Assembly (NCBI GenBank): GCA_001598975.1
Contig: BBXU01001223.1
Location: 1-15,965 of the forward strand
Source of the DNA: Parachlorella kessleri
Lineage: Eukaryota > Chlorophyta > Trebouxiophyceae > Chlorellales > Chlorellaceae
Reading direction: 5' to 3'
DNA length: 15,965 nucleotides
The notes below the pieces were generated by a model. That model was not told where the DNA came from. It was given only the letters and a program-made list of their open reading frames with translations, and ran no database searches. Positions 1 through 10,300 of this stretch are shown here, piece by piece; position 1 is the stretch's first letter; every line of letters starts with the position of its first letter. Made by a program: the position numbers and the translations under genes.

Positions 1-27
1 CCCCCCCTTACCCCCCCTACCCCGCCC
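1..27. repeat. C-rich low-complexity tract
   Basis: Two runs of seven C and further C-rich sequence at the window edge. In the nucleotidase gene this is intron sequence just past the exon 2 donor, read on the minus strand as a G-rich tract. No function is assigned. Confidence 0.6.
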
Positions 28-1116
28 AATACTCCACCCACACCTTGGGCATAATGACTCACCCATCAGCCCCACGCGCCATCCCTGCCACTCCACCATC
101 AGCGTCCGCTTGCAGCCCCCCAACGGCTCCCCCGTCTGCCGGTCATCCACGTTGCTCAGCAGCCAGGGGAAGGAGCACTGGCGTGAGAGCGAGACAAAGC
201 TCTCCAGGCCGTAGTCTAGGTCGTGGTTGCCCATGGCGGACGCATGGACTCCTAACTGGTTCAGCACTTCAACCATCTGCTTGCCCTGCAAATCGGATGA
301 GGAGTGTGATAATCACGACTAGTCCCTGACTCATTCACAGCCCAAGGCGGACGCCTGGACTCCCAGCTGGGTCACCACTTCGACCATCTGCTTGCCCCTG
401 CAAAGGGCAGAAGTGTGATAATCACGACTAGTCCCTGACTGATTCACAGCCCAAGGCGGACGCCTGGACTCCCAGCTGGGTCACCACTTCGACCATTTGC
501 TTGCCCTGCAAAGGGCAAGAAGTGTGACCACGACTAATCCGTGACCGATCCACAGCCCGCAGCCAAGTCCGAGGCGCCAGTGGCTGGTCTGGGAATCCCA
601 AACGATCGGTGCGAGTAAGCCTTTAAGTGCTCGCACAAGCACTGAGTGAATGATGTCAAGTTGTGCCATATCCACAGTATGCATCCCAAGTATGTCAGCT
701 GTCACGCTGACTCCCAGAGCGCACTTGGAAGCAGCAACGGGGCTGGAAGAATTTGACTTCAGGACGGGTAGTCCAATCCCAGAGTAGCACATCGTCTCAC
801 AAAACGATGTCTCTAAAGTTTTAGAGGAAGAGCACCTTCCCACTGCTTAGGAAGAGCGCAACGTTGCAACATAACAGGACTAGGCAGCTTATCTGCTTCA
901 CTTGAGGTGTCAGAAAGCTGCCCGCACCTTTGTGATAGTGGACAGCAGGCTGGGGTTGAAGGCATCGCCCGAGAAAAGGATGAGCGGGTTGTCTGCGGCG
1001 TGCTCCCTGATCCTTGTTGCCAGCCTGGCAGCACCACCAACTGGCTCTCGGTTGCGAGGGTTGAGCTCATAAACGTCATTGAAGTGCAGGATGGTGAGCG
1101 GGTGACTGGGGGGCAT
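1..1116 (-). CDS. 5'-nucleotidase / metallophosphatase family protein, partial (5' exons)
   Basis: Two exons are visible. Exon 1 (1116..928) starts at an ATG and encodes LTILHFNDVYEL, the hallmark first metal-binding block of the 5'-nucleotidase/2',3'-cyclic phosphodiesterase family, then GGAARLATRIRE and LILFSGDAFNPS. It ends AAG|GTGCGG, phase 0. Exon 2 (285..63) begins in phase 0 as GKQMVEVLNQLGVHASAMGNHDLDYG, carrying the family's GNHD metal-ligand motif, then FPWLLSNV and TGEPLGG, and ends at a GTGAGT donor in phase 1. Family members remove phosphate from nucleotides or related esters using a dimetal centre. The rest of the catalytic domain and the C-terminal substrate domain lie outside the window. 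No signal peptide precedes the first motif with this start, so the protein could be cytosolic unless an upstream exon exists. The start codon is a choice: a TATATA lies only 4 nt before it, too close for a TATA box of this ATG. Confidence 0.85.
230..555 (-). repeat. three tandem copies (106-111 bp) of an intron-end/exon-start unit
   Basis: Units run about 230-340, 341-449 and 450-555. On the minus strand each holds the end of intron 1, an acceptor TTTGCAG and the first part of nucleotidase exon 2 (GKQMVEV..QLGV.AS). Only the 230-340 unit continues into the intact GNHDLDYG sequence. The other two read SALGC and then leave the exon. The upstream two units are closer to each other than to the functional one. 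Splicing to the acceptor before 505 gives an in-frame stop after about 25 codons. The acceptor before 397 has an extra G and shifts frame into a stop. Confidence 0.9.
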
Positions 1117-1643
1117 CGTATATAGATCACTTGTTGGATCACTTGAAGCTGGTTGTCATATGAATTGGGTCCAAGAGGATCCGCTATGGTGTTCGCCTTA
1201 TACCTTTGCCCTGGCAAAGGCATGGGCAAAGGGCTGTCTTTGCATGAGGACGGCATCCAAAGCAGGGGCGCAATCACATGCCATCAACGAGGGTTTACCA
1301 GACACCCCCACCGTGGCAGCACACTCTACGATTGGCTACGGAAGCATCATAACCGAAGCTTGACATAGCTGGCTGAAGCCGTCAAGAGAAACCCAAGAGC
1401 TGCACGAAGTTTGCACCCTTCTGTCGCGTCTAATGGCAGCAATCTCGCCAGCGGCGGTCAGAGCCGCCAGACTGCAAGCGTCACGCTCGTCAGACGCTGC
1501 TATCGGGACTTCATTCCAAGGCAAGGGTCGCCCGGTAGCCAGCACGTTCTGCGCCCACCACTCCTGCTGACCATGCTGTGGTAGTGGCTTAGCTGTCCAC
1601 TGAGCTATCTACAGACCTGCTGCCAGCAATCCTGCAATTCAAC
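1117..1643. promoter_or_regulatory. divergent intergenic region
   Basis: About 530 bp separate the divergent starts of the nucleotidase gene (minus) and the Mpv17-like gene (plus), so promoters and 5' UTRs of both should lie here. I see a short direct repeat GATCACTTG twice at about 1125-1145 and a TATATA at about 1120. No clear promoter element can be assigned, and no coding region is convincing. Confidence 0.4.
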
Positions 1644-3788
1644 ATGGCTGCAAAGACCGCACTGACCGCTACACCTGGAGCTGCAGGGCTGCATGCTCCG
1701 GTGGCACCACGTGCCGCCCCCACCGTGCGGAGCAAGTCAGGAGCCCTGCTGCCCCGGCGTTGCTCCCTACGCCAACTCAGCAGCTATGGGCAAAGAAGAG
1801 CGCAGAAGAGGAGCCTTGTGCACGTGCCGAAAGTCAGTGCAATCTCCGAGATTCATGGCGGCCACTCGGCAAGCGGCGATGCGGCCGGGTCGCTTAGGAG
1901 GCTGCTGCTGGCCTACGATGTGGCCCTCAAGACACGCCCCGTGATCACCAAGGCCCTCACGGCAGCTGTGGGATTCGCACTGGGGGATTTCATAGCCCAG
2001 CTTGGAGAGCGGCCAGGGTTCTTTGACCCATTCAGGTGGGCACTGAACCTGGCCTCCTCTTTTGCCCAACGTCAACTCCTTTTGTGAGGTTGGTACCTGC
2101 GTCTCCACGCAAAACCAGTGCCTGGGTGTGGCGGCGATGGAGTGCGTGCCTTAGCAGGAAGAAAGCCCATAGACTGCTGGGCTCCGCGGTGGCCTTGCGG
2201 CTGTCCTGCCCAGATGGTGCGCAGGCCTGAGTCCAGAAGGCGTCAATGGTCGAATAAAACTGCCTTGGCCTGCCCTTGCATTTGGCTAGGCTGGCCCGCT
2301 GGGCAGCCCAACTCACCCTGGCCCCTGCTGTTATGTGCAGGTGCCTGCGGCTCAGTCTCTATGGCCTGCTGGTAGATGGACCGGTAGGCCACCAGTGGTA
2401 CAAGCTGCTGGACAAGCACGTCTTCCCCAGGACCCCTACCAGCCTGCGAGCGGTGCTGACCAAGACGGCCGCCGACCAGTTGCTCTGGGCGCCGGTTATG
2501 ACAGGTGCGTCGGGGGCCGGGGCGGCTGGCGAGCGAGCCAGGTGTCGTGTGTAGGAGCATGCCTAGGTGTTGTAGGGGGAGGGAAGAGTTCATGAGGCAG
2601 TGGCCGCAGGGGTTGCAACAAATACTCCGCTGGTGCGGTGTATATGCCAGTGAGGTTTTGCAAGGGACTGCAGGAGGCCATCCTGGTATTGCAAACTGCA
2701 GAATAGTCCTGCCCTACTCCCAGCCCTGTTTGCTGTAGAAGCCAGCGTCAGCAGTGCCCAAGAAAGGTCCTGGTGCCAGACCTTGCTGATACCCGGGTGG
2801 CTTCCTGGCCATGATCGGCCGAAATTACCAGCGTGCTACTTTGCCAGGTTTTACCCTGACCCTGCAAAGGAGCCATGTCTTTGGTGCAGTTGTGTTCTTT
2901 GCCTTCCTGAAGGCCTTGGAGGGACGCCCTGACCTGATAGCTGGCACAGTCCAGGTGGGCTGTTACTCCCTGGCTGTCCTCTTACGTTCTGTGCCCACAG
3001 TCTAAAAGAGTGCATCTGGTCAGCTGCATGTGAAGGGCCTTGACTGTTTCCAGGGCATCTGTTTGCTCCGCTGGGCTGTGTTTTCTGTGCTTGCCCTCCG
3101 CCCCCACACTCCCGCCCCCTGCCAGGCACCCCCAACCCACACGCGCTCCCATGGAAGCTGGTAAAGGCACTTGGGGCCAAAGGCATGCTCCCGCTTGTCC
3201 TGGGCTTGTTCATGATGGTTCAAGAGAGCACTCCTGTCCAAGCTGCGCCCTGCACGCCCATTGCCTCATGCAGAACAATAAATATATAAATACAAAATTA
3301 ATGAATACGCCCATGCAGAGCAAGCTGGTGAAGACGCTGGTTGCCAACTACATGCTGTGGCCCCTGGCTCACTTTGTGAGCTTTCGATGGGTGCCAACCG
3401 ACTACCGAATCCCCTTCAACAATGCCGTCTCGGTGGGTTGCTATTGCTTGTGTAGAGTTGTTTAGGCTGAGGTATGGCAATCTGGCTGTGCGCTGAGAAA
3501 GTCGGCCAACTGCGGCTCTCCCCAAGCAACGCGGCGTCTCTCTGGGGTTGTGATGCTTTGTTTTCCTTGAAACTCTTGAAATTCCCATATTAATGGAAGG
3601 CTTTGTGGAAGGCCTTGTGATGGAATAGATCGCCCTGTGTGGAGGGGTCTTAAGGACGGTGTAGGTTCAGCCTAGAGAGTGGCTGACCTCGTAATGAATC
3701 ATCCCAAGCTTCACTGGTAGCTGACGTGCAGGTCGTGTGGAATGCCTACTTGTCATGGACCTGTGTCGGCATGAGCAGCTGCCATTGA
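1644..3788 (+). CDS. Mpv17/PMP22 family membrane protein, five exons, complete
   Basis: Exons are 1644..2035, 2341..2504, 2890..2954, 3319..3432 and 3732..3788. All junctions are phase-consistent and give 263 residues. The Mpv17 core starts near residue 90: ITKALTAAVGFALGDFIAQ, then LYGLLVDGPVGHQWYKLLD, ADQLLWAPV, FFAFLKALEGRPDLI, NYMLWPLAHFVSFRWVP.DYRIPFNN and VVWNAYLS. This is the usual order of the family's four hydrophobic segments and signature. The first ~85 residues are Ala/Arg/Ser-rich and lack acidic residues at the start, like a chloroplast or mitochondrial targeting peptide. Relatives (Mpv17, Sym1, PMP22) are small integral proteins of inner mitochondrial, peroxisomal or plastid membranes, linked to metabolite permeability and stress. 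The exact substrate is unknown. The ATG has a good context (CAACATGG). The splice donors at exons 1-3 are AG|GTGGG, AG|GTGCG and AG|GTGGG. Confidence 0.92.
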
Positions 3789-4775
3789 AGCTGATGCTGC
3801 AACGAGGAGCCGTGCCGTATCTCCGGCCCGCAACTCCCTATCTACAGAAGGCGCAGAGGGTTGACCGAGCAGGGGGGGATTTCCACTCCTGCCGCTCTCA
3901 CTCAGCTTGAGGGCGCATCTTCACAAGCAGGCCAGGAACTTCAAGGGCTGGGAGAGGGTGGCATAACGGCTGCCGTACCTGTATTGCACAGGCGGCCTTG
4001 TTAGTCTCAAAGCTGATATTCAACACTGCGGCTAAGGACTGGAAACAGCACTTGGTTCATTGCAGAGGCTGCACACCCAGCGTACTGCTAGGTGTACCAG
4101 CGGCAAGTTAGGTGCATTGCATAACTTGCAATTCAAGGCATTTAGCAAACCTTGGGCAAATACGGAAAGTGCCATGAAGCCGCGCCAGCAACGCAATCAT
4201 TTGTACTGTCAACTGGACTCCTTCCATTTCGTTTGGCCTCCTCCGGCCTTTTATGATTGGCCTGCACATGTGTCTGCCAAGGTGCTGCTGCCATTAACGT
4301 GGCAGTGCAATCTTCTTCTCAGTTTTTGGGTGGCTTGTCAGTGCGAAGCGCTCCAACTTAGGTACAGCAAGGGGTTAGAGCGTTGTTGCTAGCACCAAAA
4401 TTAAATTTGTACTAATTGGAGCATGCCAGTTTGATTTGTATAACATGCACTGAGATTTGTTTGGTGGATGCGGCACGTTAGCTAGCAATGTCAAGTGTTG
4501 CTGGACGGTCATATATGTGCTCTTGATGTAGGTGGCTGGATGTAGGAGCCCATAAGCTAGCTTGCAAGGATAGAGTTCCCGTGAAGCTTAGCTGTACTTG
4601 CAAGCGGCTGCTGAGCCTTGATGTTTTGGTGTTTGGGTGGTGTGCACACGTGTCAAGTCCTTGGTATATGGATTTGCAAATCCAATTGGGTTGCTCGTTG
4701 TTTGAATGGGAGTGTCCCTGATAGAGACAAGCGTGGCTATAGCAGACAAGCAAGTGTGTAAAAGCACGCTTGCGG
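3789..4775 (+). other. probable 3' UTR of the Mpv17-like gene
   Basis: This stretch has no supported coding exon. The + strand is rich in T and G, especially from 4200 to 4760. The first TGTAA after the stop codon is at 4757-4761, so the 3' UTR would be about 970 nt, long but within what green algae show. The 110-codon open frame at 4060-4392 has no domain or codon signal I trust. Confidence 0.5.
4757..4761 (+). terminator. TGTAA poly(A) signal candidate
   Basis: TGTAA is the usual chlorophyte poly(A) signal. This is its only occurrence on the + strand between the Mpv17-like stop codon and this point. Cleavage would be expected some 10-20 nt downstream. Confidence 0.5.
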
Positions 4776-5049
4776 TTGACAGCAGGCTTGGTCTGCAAAA
4801 CATGAGAGCAGTCATTGCGTTGGAACACCTGCTGGAAGCAAAAGAAATATATAGAGCAGAAGGAATCTCCAGGAAGCGGCTACTGCCACCAGCAAGTGGA
4901 ATGCTGCCAAGGGCGAGTGATGGGTTGGGAGATTATTTAGGCTGAGCTGTGGCAAAGGCAAAATGTACCAGGAGCACAAACCCGCTCCAGTGGTAGCTTC
5001 TGCTAATTGCCACTGCTGTGACCTCATGCACACTGCCGGTCAAAGAGTG

Positions 5050-5054
5050 TTACA
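5050..5054 (-). terminator. TGTAA poly(A) signal candidate (distal)
   Basis: The sequence reads TTACA on the + strand, TGTAA on the minus strand. It faces the + strand signal at 4757-4761 with about 290 bp between them. A second candidate on the same strand is at 5498-5502. Which one is used cannot be told from sequence. Confidence 0.35.
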
Positions 5055-5497
5055 AACAAAATACTGCCCAGCGATATCAAATCCCGAAGGCATGAAACCG
5101 CACCCCGCACTCAGAGCAACAACGACAAAAGGCACTCCTAAGAAGAGCAGCAACTACTTGACCCCAAAAAAGGGAAAGGAGGCCCAGCAGCGATGGTTGA
5201 CAGTACGCAGCATCTGAGACTTATGAAGCAGCCATGCCAGAAGTGCCCCACATTTGAGGCTTCACAGCAAGGGGTCAACGCCAGCAGTCAAGTTCACAAG
5301 CACGCAAACTATGCACATACAGCCCCACAGCCCACCCCTCCACCCATGAGTAGCGGGGTAAAACACCACCACCACCCACAAGCGGCAACGCGCCTGGCCA
5401 AGCAACCCACAAGAAGCCCGGCGCGCCACAGCCTAATCGACTGCAGCAAGCCAGGCCCTGAGCAAAACAATTCGGAGGGAGGCGTACTCAAAGGACG

Positions 5498-5502
5498 TTA
5501 CA
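5498..5502 (-). terminator. TGTAA poly(A) signal candidate (proximal)
   Basis: First TGTAA on the minus strand after the stop codon of the regulator gene at 7365, about 1.87 kb downstream of that stop. Confidence 0.35.
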
Positions 5503-7364
5503 CAAGGACACCAGCACGTTCATGGCGAGACACACCAGGCCGCAAGGGCGACATGGGCAGCATCAGGCGCTGCGACAGCATGGGGATAAGAGCTCCCAAG
5601 CAACCCCCAGCGTATATCAAAGGGGAGGCAAGGTGCAGAAGCACGGGAACATCAAACGAAAGCAAGCCCTATCGACCACGTAACAAGCGCGGCATAGGGC
5701 TCTGCGCAGTGGCGACACACCCAAGTGCAAGTGCGAAAGTTAGACAGAGCACAAGCAAAGAGGTGGTCGCCCATCAAAGCAACCGGCCCAGGCATGCGCA
5801 GCACAAACAAAGACTTATTCAAAGACAGCACGCAGTCTACACAAGTATGTACAGTTATGCACATTTGTTAAGGCAGCAGCCGCGGCACCAGCGCCGGCAA
5901 ACAACCAGGCACCTGGCACCAGCTGCAGCAGAAACCTTTAGCAAAAGCGAAATGCCTAGCATCAAACCAAAACTTCTAATGGGGGCCGGGAACAGCCCAG
6001 CCCCCAATCCCGTAACACATGCAGGTGGCTCCTGTGGCAAAAAACAGTAAGACTATGCGAGGGTTCCGTAGCATGCCAAGCAAGCGTCACGGGAGCGCAC
6101 CAACCTCGTTTTAGGTTCAAGCATTCATTTGCTTCCACACCATGGACGTGGCTTGAAAGGCGAGTCATTTTGGGAAATCAAGGCCCGCCTGCCGACATCC
6201 AGCACCGGCCGCCTCAGAAAGAGCCCCCCTCCTCCCCTCCCACACCCACTTATCAAAGTCCAGCCAAGTGTGAGGAACAGTGGAAAGGTAGGGCAGTGCT
6301 TGGGTAGCAGTTTGACAAGTCAAAAAGGAAGCAAGCAAAGACACCGCTAACTAGTACGAAAAGAGACAGTGCTTGCTGTAAACAACAGCAGAGGAATACA
6401 GCCCTTGACATGCTGCTTCAACGTACAGTGCCACATTGCGGCCCCTCCCTGTCAAGAGGTTGGGTTGCAGCAGGTTCAGCAGTAAGGTATAACAACAAGG
6501 AGCACGTCGACGGCGGCATAAGCTATCACCCCACCCAGGCGGCCACAGCAACGACCTAGGCCAACCGCCCACCACAACTGCCGAGTGAGCTGAGCAACAG
6601 AGAACAAAAAGCTTGCGCAAGGGCCACAGCAGGATAGATAGGTGCCAGTCCCCCGGGAGTCCTCCCACCGCGCAACACCTCCACAAGAAACAAACACACC
6701 AAGGACAGGCAGCTTGCTAAGCTGCAAGGGAGAAACTGCACTCCCACAACCACAACGCAGCGGTGCTCGACCGCAACGATGACAACAAACCCACGGCTCC
6801 CCTACAGTGAAGTGACACGCCTGAAGACCACGCCACAGGCGGCTGGCTACCTTTCCTGGCCTCCACACCAACGTCAGCAGTGCATCATACACTCAGCACG
6901 CAGGCTGCTAAGAGGCGCCTGCAGCAATGTCTGACAGCAGCAGCTGACAGGTGGTAACGAGCCCCCTAACACACAACCTTCAGTGGTGTGTGGCGAGGTC
7001 TGCTACCCCTGCTAATAACACTACCCCTGGGAAAACAGGGCTCAGGCGCAGAAACGCTCCAGCCCTAGGCATTGACTGCCCAAAAACGTACGTAATGCCT
7101 CCATACTTGCACATGTCACCAAAACCCCTAAAGCGCTTGATAGACGGCGCCCCGGCCCTCGTCAGTCCTGGAAAGAGAGAGAGCGCCCCTCAGCCAACAT
7201 CTCACCAAGTGCTCAATTTCCAAGCAGCCCTGCGGACCGCTACCCGCTCATCATGCCATCACCCAGTACCAGGTAGCGTCAGAACCAGGCAGGAGGCCAG
7301 CGCCTCAGGCGCATGCTAGGCATTTGATTTGTGGCACTGCCGCTGCGAGCGTCCCACTGCCGCA

Positions 7365-10300
7365 TCAAGCGAAGGCAAAGGTGTCGATCGCAGACAAGTC
7401 CAGGGGCAGCAGCATCGCCTCGTCATCATCGTCAACCAGGCTGGTGCTGGCGGGCGAGGGCGTGCCTAGCGTGGGAGCCCCAGCAGGCGCAGCAGGCCCA
7501 GCACACGGCGCAGCAGGTTCAGCGGGGCCCAGGGCAAAACTGGCCAGCACGTCGTCGCCCCAGTCGTCGCGCATCCAGGCATCTTGGCCGGCTTCCTGCA
7601 AAACCATTGGCAATACATGTCACCTGTCATGCTGTTGCATAAAGTAGACGTTCGATTGACCCCCACCCAACCAGGATGTGCATGGGAGGGCCCGTGCCAG
7701 GTGCCAAGCAGTTCAGTAAGACTGGATGATACGCACGGATTGTCTCTTCTTAACAGCAGGGGAGCAATCTCTTGATGACATCACGCGGGAGCAACTTTGT
7801 AGGTAAGCAGAGCCGTGCTCGCTGCTAGAATATCATGGCCGAAGCATGCTCACCATGTCACCTGGTAAGAAGCCATCACCATACGCAGCAGCATAAGGTG
7901 GGCCAAACTAGTATCACACTTGCCCAACAACTCAAGAGGCTCACCGGCGAGCCAACAACCACAGACACTCAGCTACCGTCTGCCACTTGCATCACGGCGA
8001 CTATGCCCAGCACCCACTAGACTCACCGCCATGGCAATGTCTAGGGCGCCCAGCCCTACTAAGGCCTGCTGGTGATGAAGGTGGGGCTGTTGGTGGGCCC
8101 CGGCAGCAGCTTCACCCAGTTCCAGGCCGGCACTACCGGTTGAGAGGGCCCTGGCAGCAGCGTATGGTGAGCTGCTTGAACTGCAACAAGGCGAGGGATG
8201 GCACAGAAGTGACGGACAGGCAGTAACTGGGTGGGAACACTCTGGAGGGCGCTGGCAGCAGCTTCCACCCACAGCATAATATCACCCACCTGCCCATCAA
8301 AGCGCTACCCAGCTGCCAGTCCTCCTCGCTGCAGCAACCCATCACCCACCTGCCCACCGAGCCGATATGCAGCTGGGCTCATTGCAGCCCTCCGGCGCTG
8401 CAATGAGTCATCATTACTTGTCTCATGACCACACAAGCCAACCTGGCAGCCCTACACGCAGCACCCACCTGCCCACTGAGCCGCTATTGAGCTGAGCCTC
8501 CTCACTACAGCCTTCCTCCCACTGCGAGCCCTCATGCGAGCCGTCATCAGAGTCGCTCGTCTCCCTGCTGAGCGCGCTCTCGTGGTGGCACGCGTCAAGC
8601 ACACTCATGCCTCCAGTCACAGGCGAAGCAGGATAGGAAGCCATGCGGCGGGGCGCGCCGGCGCGCACGGGCGCGCTGGAGTGCTTGGGCGAGGCAGCAA
8701 ATGCCACAGGCAGGCTGGCTGTCGCGCCAAGCCTGCAATAGAGGGGTGGCGGCAGGGGTAGAACAGTGGTTGGTATGGCTGGTGAGTAAAGTGCATGGAG
8801 GCACAGGTGCGGTGGAGTGCACGCTTGGGTGAGGCCGCGAGGAACAGGCTGGCTGCAGCGCCTAAGCTGCAGGCAACGTTGTCAGGGAGTGGGTGGTGGT
8901 TGGCGGTAGCTTGTACTTTATGGGCAAGCCCGCGGGCTAGGATTGCAATTCAAGGGCTGCAGACTAGAACAGATGCTAGTACCACCTGCCAATAGCACTT
9001 GATGCCTGCCCTGCAACACATAATGGTCACCTCCTCCATTCCTACCCTTCCTACAGGAGATGCTAGCACCTGCGGCCTGCATCAAGATTGCGTCCTAGCC
9101 CCTCTGCTGGCCTTCTGCTTGGCCTCAAGGAACCCCCATGCAGCCCCCATGCATCACCCACATGCCCTCACCCGAAAGGCTTGGGGCTACACCTCAGCGT
9201 GGTCACAGAGGTTGGCACCATCACAGGCTGATGCATGCCTCCCGCCCCCGTCACCACCATCAAGCCACAGGCCTGTCCAGCTGCGACCGACGCTGGCGCC
9301 GCAGCGGCCGCTGCCGCCCGGTGGGCCTGCTGGCCATGCTTCTGGCTGTGGTGCAGCGTGCTGTGGTGGCCATGGTGGGTCCTGTCTTTCTTGTGCCCAG
9401 ACGACTGGCTCTTGCGCGACTTGCTTCCCTTAGAGTTGGCCTTGAGCGGTGCCGCGCCAATGGCTGCAGCAAGGGACAAACAAAGGTGCAACGTATATAG
9501 GCATATATAGGCATGACCAACAGCAGCCAGTTGGCACGACTCAGCGTCGCTCCACGGCCTTTCGCCAGACTGACGCACCTTGTACTGCCTGACAATCAAC
9601 CAGCGCAGGTATCCAACATTTGCATTAGTCAGCTGGTGCCCCAGCAGCCGGCAGTGCACCGGTAGGGCAAGATGAAACAGAGACCATTATCAGAAACCAC
9701 TATGGGATTCGTCAGCCAGCCTATACCGGAGGGCAGGTAAGTCAGCATCTTTGCAACCCTGACTCACCCTCAAAGAGCTTGCGCCTGAGCCAGTTGTTGT
9801 TATTGCTATGGGTGGTGTTGCCATACACCAGCTGCATTAGGGAAGGGCAAGCCATGATGTGGCCTCTTAATTGCCGCAAAAAGCGCTGATCGCTTCCATA
9901 GCACCACAACCGCGGTAAGATATATGTGGCTCTCACGGTTGCCACACCGCAACCAAACTGACAGGTTGTTGCCCAGCCTCATATACTGTGCATCCAGCCA
10001 GGATGGGAAAGCTGTCAGCCAAGCCTTATCATATTGGAATCTCCTACGCTATCTGCGGCGCATCCTCGTACCTTGAACTTGCCCTGCAGCTCGCGCTGGC
10101 CCATGCGGCTGATCTCCTTGGCAGCCTCCTTTACGTCCTGGGCATTGAAATGTTCCAGCGCCTGCTGCTTCTGCCCCATGTTCAGGCAGTGGCGCAGCAG
10201 GTGGTGCGTCTTATGCCCAGACTGCTGCTGGTCGCCAGAGTCTGCCAGCCGCCCTGGCAGGGCAGCCTCCGTACATGAGCTGTGTTGGCTCCCGCCCTCC

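Larger units (their letters stand above)
5050..7364 (-). other. probable long 3' UTR of the downstream minus-strand regulator gene
   Basis: The + strand is A/C-rich throughout, so the minus strand is T/G-rich, matching the composition of the opposing 3' UTR. TGTAA occurs on the minus strand at 5502..5498 and 5054..5050, giving 3' UTRs of about 1.87 or 2.3 kb. No exon with recognisable protein features was found on either strand. A 285-codon + strand frame here is judged to be a by-product of the composition. An unannotated non-coding or low-complexity gene cannot be excluded. Confidence 0.4.
8290..8510 (-). repeat. three degenerate copies of an exon end plus 5' splice site
   Basis: On the minus strand, CAGCT.(N)...GGC(T)..(G)TGGGCAG|GTGGGTG recurs at about 8494-8463, 8375-8344 and 8315-8284. 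Each copy encodes QL....S/G..G and ends in the same phase 2 donor. The copies differ at several positions, so the duplication is not recent. Confidence 0.75.

Noticed and set aside
481..1277. 120- and 154-codon minus frames over the nucleotidase first intron and exon
   Set aside because: They are in other frames than the exon with the LHFNDVYEL motif and mostly cover intron or intergenic DNA.
5193..6050. 285-codon open frame on the + strand, the longest in the window
   Set aside because: Low-complexity Gln/His/Pro/Ser-rich translation in an A/C-rich stretch, with no domain, no splice structure and no clear hydrophobic or conserved blocks. The A/C-rich bias itself suppresses T-starting stop codons. 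Better explained as the opposite strand of a long 3' UTR.
9579..9632. Exon-like LTNANVGYLRWLIVRQYK with a CACCAG acceptor and AAG|GTGCGT donor (minus)
   Set aside because: Its phase fits neither the exon before (ends phase 1 at 9768) nor the exon after. Joining 9768 directly to 9463 is phase-correct and completes the WLRRKLFEAIG motif. It could still be an alternative exon.
9832..9885. Longer version of regulator exon 2 starting at 9885
   Set aside because: Also in frame, but the acceptor before 9831 has a far better pyrimidine tract (CCCTTCCCTAATGCAG) and gives a tighter motif.
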